From Megalobrama amblycephala (lineage: Eukaryota > Chordata > Actinopteri > Cypriniformes > Xenocyprididae), in assembly GCF_018812025.1 (NCBI RefSeq), contig NC_063061.1, positions 37,060,866-37,124,865 on the forward strand: 64,000 nucleotides of DNA. Direction: 5' to 3'. Positions 59,466 through 64,000 of the stretch are shown here, one piece after another. The translations under genes were made by a program, and so were the position numbers. The notes below the pieces were generated by a model, which ran no database searches, had not been told where the DNA came from, and saw only the letters and a program-made list of their open reading frames with translations. Every line of letters begins with the position of its first letter. Position 1 is the first letter of the stretch.

Positions 59466-60089
59466 GATAGAGTGTGTCAGGTAATACTGATATTTGGTTT
59501 GATATTTTTTCCCACTGAAGTGAACTGGATGAACCAACCTTCATCTTTACGGCAGCTGATTTTTTTATTGTTGTCTCAGGAACAGTTTGAGCAGGTGAAT
59601 GAAGGAGTGTTGAAGGAGTAACTGTATTTACACCTTCACTTTTAACTGGCCAATCAAATACACTCTGCATTCGGACCATATGCATTGCTCAGATTGTTAT
59701 AGAAAATAGCAGGATTTTGTTTTCATGATCACCCAGTCTGCTTGAGATTCACCCTCAGCTCTTCTCAAATCATTGGTAAAACTTTGGAAACATTTGAAAT
59801 GGATCATTCCAGTCTCTCTCCCATCTTCCAGAGTGCCACTTCCCTGTACATGTCACCAATGTGCCTCTAAAGAGTTTGTATGATTTTATGGATGTGTGAA
59901 GGAATACTTTTTTGTTTGTATTTTTAATGTTATTATTTTCTACATTTACCTCTGTGAGGCTGTGCATGTGTGTGCAACAAGGTTTGTCCAGTAAAACTCA
60001 ACCCTGAATCCACTGCTTCAATTTTGATTTTTTTTGTTTGTTTGTTTTTGAAAGAAGTCTTTTCTGCTCAACAAGGTTACATTCATTTG

Positions 60090-60320
60090 ATAAAAAATAC
60101 AGTAATATTATTACAATTTTAAATACCCCTTTTCTATTTGAACATGTTTAAAAATGTAATTTATTCCTGTGATCAAAGCTGAATTTTCAGCATCGTTACT
60201 CCAGTCTTCAGTGTCACATGATCCTTCAGAAATCATTCTAATATGCTGATTTGCTGCTCAAAAAAACATTTCTCATTACTTTCACTTAATTTAATGCATC
60301 CTTGCTCAAGAATAGTATAC
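60090..60320. repeat. Dispersed repeat fragment (38341-38808 family, inverted)
   Basis: It contains CTGAATTTTCAGCATCGTTA, CAGTGTCACATGATCCTTCA and ATCATTCTAATATGCTGATT, the reverse of the module order at 38341-38808. It lies in the expected 3' flank of loxhd1. Confidence 0.7.
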
Positions 60321-60580
60321 AAAGCTAGTGTGTATATATATGAACAAAACACCAGCAATAAACCACTCAAATGTAATTTTTATTGGCACAACAAGATACA
60401 AACCAAACCAAATTCAACATCTGGAAGTATAAACAGTTGAACAGCTGTGTGTGTGTTTGTGTTAAGTGCTATAAACTCAAACTGCTTGAGAAGCAGCAGC
60501 TTAAAAAGCTTTTGGTCACATTTAATCTTCTCTCAATAGAAAAACAAACCTTTGACATTAGAAAAATGTGTGTGTCTCTT

Positions 60581-63500
60581 TCAGTCGGCTCCCTCTGTGG
60601 TGACTGAAGACACAGCATTGATGTAATAGGGTCCCTCGTTCAGGTAGGTTTTTAGCTTTAAGTAATTGTGTGCTCCAAAGACCTCCTGAGCGCTTGAGGA
60701 GCTCAACAACGCCCCCACCAGCTCAAACTTACAATCCTTGGCTTCTTTTCCCGTCCCCACTGAGCGATCCATCACCCACTCCAGGAATCCAGGAGTGTCC
60801 ATCATCAGCTGCTGACCCCACGGCTGACAGCCAATGGCCTGAACACAAAACAGTGGAGAAAACAACTTAAGCATGCATTTTAAGAGATTACCATACATAC
60901 ACAATGCAGCTGTCAGTGCTCTTTAAGTTGTTTACGTTCATTTTTGTTGCAATGTTATGTGCTTCGAGACGTGAGGTAATGAAATGCCATCTCTTGTGAC
61001 GCTTTGCAGACTCTGCTCTGGCTGTGTGCGTTCATGTGTTTTGGAGCAGGCATGGCTTTGGAGAGCTCTCAAAGCTAGTTTGCTATTGCTAGCCTCTCCG
61101 AAATTGCCCACCCTAGCATTAAGACTTTTATTAAACCTTTTATTTGACTTTTATTAGATATTTAAAGGGGCCCTTCATTATGATTTCACTTTTTTAACTT
61201 TAGTTAGTGTGTAATGTTGCTGTTAGAACATATAAAACATCTGCAAAGTTACAACGCAATTGTTCAATGCAAAGGGAGATATTTTCTTTTACAGAAATTG
61301 CTTTTTAAGGACTACAACGAACGGCTGGTAGGGACTACAACGAGCTGTTAGGTGAACAGTTAGGTGACATCACAAACCCCAAAACGTGAATAAACCCCGC
61401 CCCTGAGAACACACAACAAAGGGGGCGGGGCCATGTTGGGCTGCTTTAGAGAAGAGGAAGAGTTGTTGTAGTAGAGTGTTGTTGTCATGCCGTCATTTTA
61501 CGTCGGACTGCTTCACAAACGAGGGTCAATTCAACACTGGATTTGCACAAAAGATGAACATGACGGCACATGCTAGTGATGAGTTGAATCAACTCCACAC
61601 CAACTACATAAATTTATCCACTAACCATTCAGAAACGTCCAGTTTTATTCTAAAAGTTGAAACTTCTTCCTGAGTCTCTCCATCAGTGTCGACTCCGGCA
61701 ACTGAAGCGTGAGCTGTTAAAGCTCCGCCCTCTTCTGGAAAGGGGGTGGGAGCAGCAGCTTATTTGCATTTAAAGGGACACACACAAAAACAGTGTGCTT
61801 TCACTCACACCCAAATAGGGGCAAATTTGACAAGCTATAATAAATGATCTGTGGGGGATTTTGAGCTGAAACGTCACAGACACATTCTGGGGACACCAGA
61901 GACTTTACATCTTGTGAAAAGGAGCATAATAAGTCCCCTTTAAGACCTTTTTATGATCTTAAATTTGATAAAACTGAATTTAAGACTTTTTGATGTACCC
62001 TTTTTGATGGCATACACCACAATGACGTGGCGTCAACGGAACTTTCAAACCAGCTTGCAGTGGTTCAAGTCAATCACTGATTGGTCTGTGCAGCACACAC
62101 TCTACATCGTCCCAGTTCCCAATTTATGCATTATTCTATGCCATTTTGTAGTATAAATAGTGCTAGTTGTGTGTTCACACTGAAAATGGTAAAAAAATAA
62201 AAAAAATTCACTTAAAGGTGCCCTAGAACGTTCTTTCACAAGATGTAATATTAATCTAAGGTGTCCACTGAATGTGTCTGTGAAGTTTCAGCTCAAAATA
62301 CCCCATAGATTTTTTTTAAATTATTTTTTTTAACTGCCTATTTTGGGGAATCATTAACTATGCACCGATTCAGCGCACGGCCCCTTTAAATCTCATGCTC
62401 CCTGCCCCCGAGCTCTCGACTCTATATATAGTGCATAAAAAAAGTTCACACAGCTAATATAACCCTCAAATGGATCTTTACAAGATGTTCGTTATGCATG
62501 CTGCATGCATGGATCAGATCATGTGAGTACAGTATTTATTTGGATGTTTACATTTGATTCTGAATGAGTTTGATAGTGCTCCGTGGCTAAAGCTAACATT
62601 ACACACTGTTGGAGAGATTTATAAAGAATGAAGTTGTGTTTATGCATTATACAGACTGCAAGTGTTTAAAAATGAAAATAACGACGGCTCTTGTCTCCGT
62701 GAATACAGTAAGAAACGATGGTAACTTTAAACACATTTAACAGTACATTAGCAACATGTTAACGAAACATTTAGAAAGACAATTCACAAATATCACTAAA
62801 AATATCATGATATCATGGATCATGTCAGTTATTATTGCTCCATCTGCCATTTTTCACTATTGTCCTTGCTTGCTTGCCTAGTCTGATGATTCAGCTGTGC
62901 ACAGATCCAGACGTTAATACTGGCTGCCCTTGTGTAATGCCTTGAACATGAGCTGGCATATGCAAATTTGGGGGCGTACATATTAATGATCCCGACTGTA
63001 ACATAACAGTCGGTGTTACGTTGAGATTCGCCTGTTTTTCGGAGGTCTTTTAAACAAATGAGATTTACATAAGGAGGAACAATGGTGTTTGAGACTCACT
63101 GTATGTCTTTTCCATGTACTGGACTCTTGTTATTCAACTATGCCAAGATAAATTCAATTTTTGATTCTAGGGCACCTTTAAAAACCCAGATGATGCACTT
63201 TAATTAACCAAAGAAATTAAGTAAGTGGAATGTTGGACACTTCATGCACTCAACTGTCACGGCTTTAATGATGTAGCAGAGGGGGAGGGGCATCAGAGTC
63301 AGATGATGAATGACAAATTAACATTTTAAAATATATACACTATACAGTTGATTACACAGTGTATAGTGTGACATTTGGAACACAACTTCTGTGTCTCTTA
63401 CAGTGAAGATTCGTAGTGCGCTGCAGTGGAGCTCTGGGAAGGGCTGCGTGCTTATGTTCCGGAACATCGCCATGGGCTGAGAGCTCAGACAGTTAAACCA

Positions 63501-63725
63501 CGACTCGGTCAACAGTAACAGGTCATCCGTCTGCTGCTCCGCCTACACAAACCACAAATATTTCAGACCAAAAAGCTTCAAAGGAACATTTGAAGATCCA
63601 CCCACACACACTTACAGGTAACGTGAGCAGCTGTGCCAGAGCCTCCAAACATCGGACTCTGAGTTCAGTGGCTCCATCAGAGGCCGCTTTACTGATTCTC
63701 TTCAACACCGATGTGAACTTCTCAC
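60581..63725 (-). CDS. psmd5: 26S proteasome assembly chaperone PSMD5 (C-terminal exons only)
   Basis: PSMD5 (S5b) is an all-helical HEAT/ARM-type protein that binds the base subunit PSMC2 during 26S proteasome assembly in the cytosol. Three minus-strand exons join in phase: 63725-63616 ([20 protein letters not shown]...LLTLP), 63542-63402 ([20 protein letters not shown]...ALRIFT) and 60838-60581 ([18 protein letters not shown]...TTEGAD, TGA at 60583-60581). They align with the human C-terminus, which ends similarly (YLSEGPYYVK...VEGAE). All introns are GT-AG. The first exon begins with the last two bases of a codon, so more exons lie to the right of the window. Inspection of 63726-64000 found no further exon. 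The penultimate intron holds two complete TTAA-type MITEs. Confidence 0.93.
61166..61939. mobile_element. TTAA-flanked MITE with AGGGGCCCTTCATTATG ends
   Basis: TTAA at 61162-61165 and 61940-61943 flanks AGGGGCCCTTCATTATG and AATAAGTCCCCT. The 774-bp body includes TTAGTTAGTGTGTAATGTTG, a GGGGGCGGGGCCATGTTGGG patch, and near the right end GGGATTTTGAGCTGAAACGT. That last word is also found in the AGGTGCCCTAGAA family (TTTGAGCTGAAACTTCACAG at about 56015). A truncated relative lies at 24925-25240. Confidence 0.85.
62216..63177. mobile_element. Complete TTAA-type MITE (AGGTGCCCTAGAA family)
   Basis: TTAA at 62212-62215 and 63178-63181 flanks AGGTGCCCTAGAACG and its inverse (TTCTAGGGCACCT). It is the cleanest of three copies in the window and shows the undisturbed target site for the insertion at 54164. 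Internal palindromes include AATATCATGATATCATGG and CGACTGTAACATAACAGTCG. It is non-coding and lies in a psmd5 intron. Confidence 0.92.
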
Positions 63726-64000
63726 CTGTGATAGACAGCGGAGTTAGAAATATTTCAAAAGTGTCAAAAAAGTCAAGGTATCAATGCAGATTCAATTCAG
63801 TAAGATTCTGTTTCACAAGCTTTAGATTTGGTTTATTTACATTTATGCATTTAGCAGACACTGATTCGGTTTGATTTGATTCTGATTCTTTTGAGAATAT
63901 TTGAGAGTTAATGTCTCTTTTGCTTACGTATGAGAGTAGGATCTGTTTCCAGCTGGTATTAAGATGCGTTTTGGTCGATCAAATCACATGTAGATGGAGA
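63726..64000. other. psmd5: psmd5 intron to window edge, nothing recognised
   Basis: The sequence upstream of the 63725 exon (minus strand) has no frame matching PSMD5. Words such as CCAAAACGCATCTTAATACC suggest the beginning of another dispersed repeat. Confidence 0.4.

Larger units (their letters stand above)
59090..60580. other. Convergent intergenic region with candidate poly(A) signals on both strands
   Basis: The loxhd1 and psmd5 coding regions end tail to tail 1.5 kb apart. AATAAA occurs on the plus strand at 60357-60362 and on the minus strand at 60379-60384, so the two transcripts may overlap or end almost at the same point. Otherwise only repeats (59175-59465 and 60090-60320) are seen. 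Transcript ends are inferred from the hexamers alone. Confidence 0.4.

Overview
The window reads as vertebrate, almost certainly teleost and probably cyprinid, nuclear DNA. Genes are split by canonical GT-AG introns, the intergenic and intronic DNA is AT-rich and packed with short palindromic DNA transposons, microsatellites and minisatellites, and the proteins encoded are vertebrate-specific. I see no bacterial-style operons, rRNA, tRNA or CRISPR arrays.

Three protein-coding genes are present. (1) The 3' part of st8sia5 (+ strand, six coding exons, 1971-6620) encodes the lumenal catalytic part of a ganglioside alpha-2,8-sialyltransferase. Its N-terminal signal-anchor exon lies off the left edge. 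(2) A complete loxhd1 gene (+ strand, 12948-59089) fills most of the window. I could thread 42 coding exons whose phases all agree, giving an intact 2404-codon reading frame: a Lys/Glu-rich N-terminal extension followed by 16 PLAT-like segments. LOXHD1 is a hair-cell stereocilia protein in other vertebrates. (3) The last three coding exons of psmd5 (- strand, 60581-63725) encode the C-terminus of a 26S proteasome assembly chaperone. psmd5 is convergent with loxhd1 and runs off the right edge. The st8sia5-loxhd1 adjacency matches the human 18q21 arrangement as I remember it; psmd5 as the other neighbour does not.

Layout: 1-935 palindromic MITE; 936-7770 st8sia5 with its 3' UTR; 7770-12600 intergenic repeats; 12600-12947 putative loxhd1 5' region; 12948-59089 loxhd1; 59090-60580 convergent intergenic; 60581-63725 psmd5 C-terminal exons.

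The introns hold most of the unusual DNA. There are four copies of a foldback element with termini near AGCTTGTTTCCGCCA; two of them carry kilobase-scale 21-bp minisatellites. Several palindromic MITE families are flanked by TTAA and begin AGG or AGN. One intron has a nest of elements (53896-57763). A Tc1-type element carries a transposase remnant, and there is a 1.2-kb near-perfect palindrome. Further arrays are (TTTTA)n higher-order repeats, a ~100-bp minisatellite and long TA, CA and AATTT microsatellites. Most long open frames outside exons are by-products of these repeats. I found no evidence for an undescribed multi-gene system. The strongest points for follow-up are the minisatellite-bearing foldback elements, the shared TTAA termini, the fish-style N-terminal extension of loxhd1 and a GC-AG intron.
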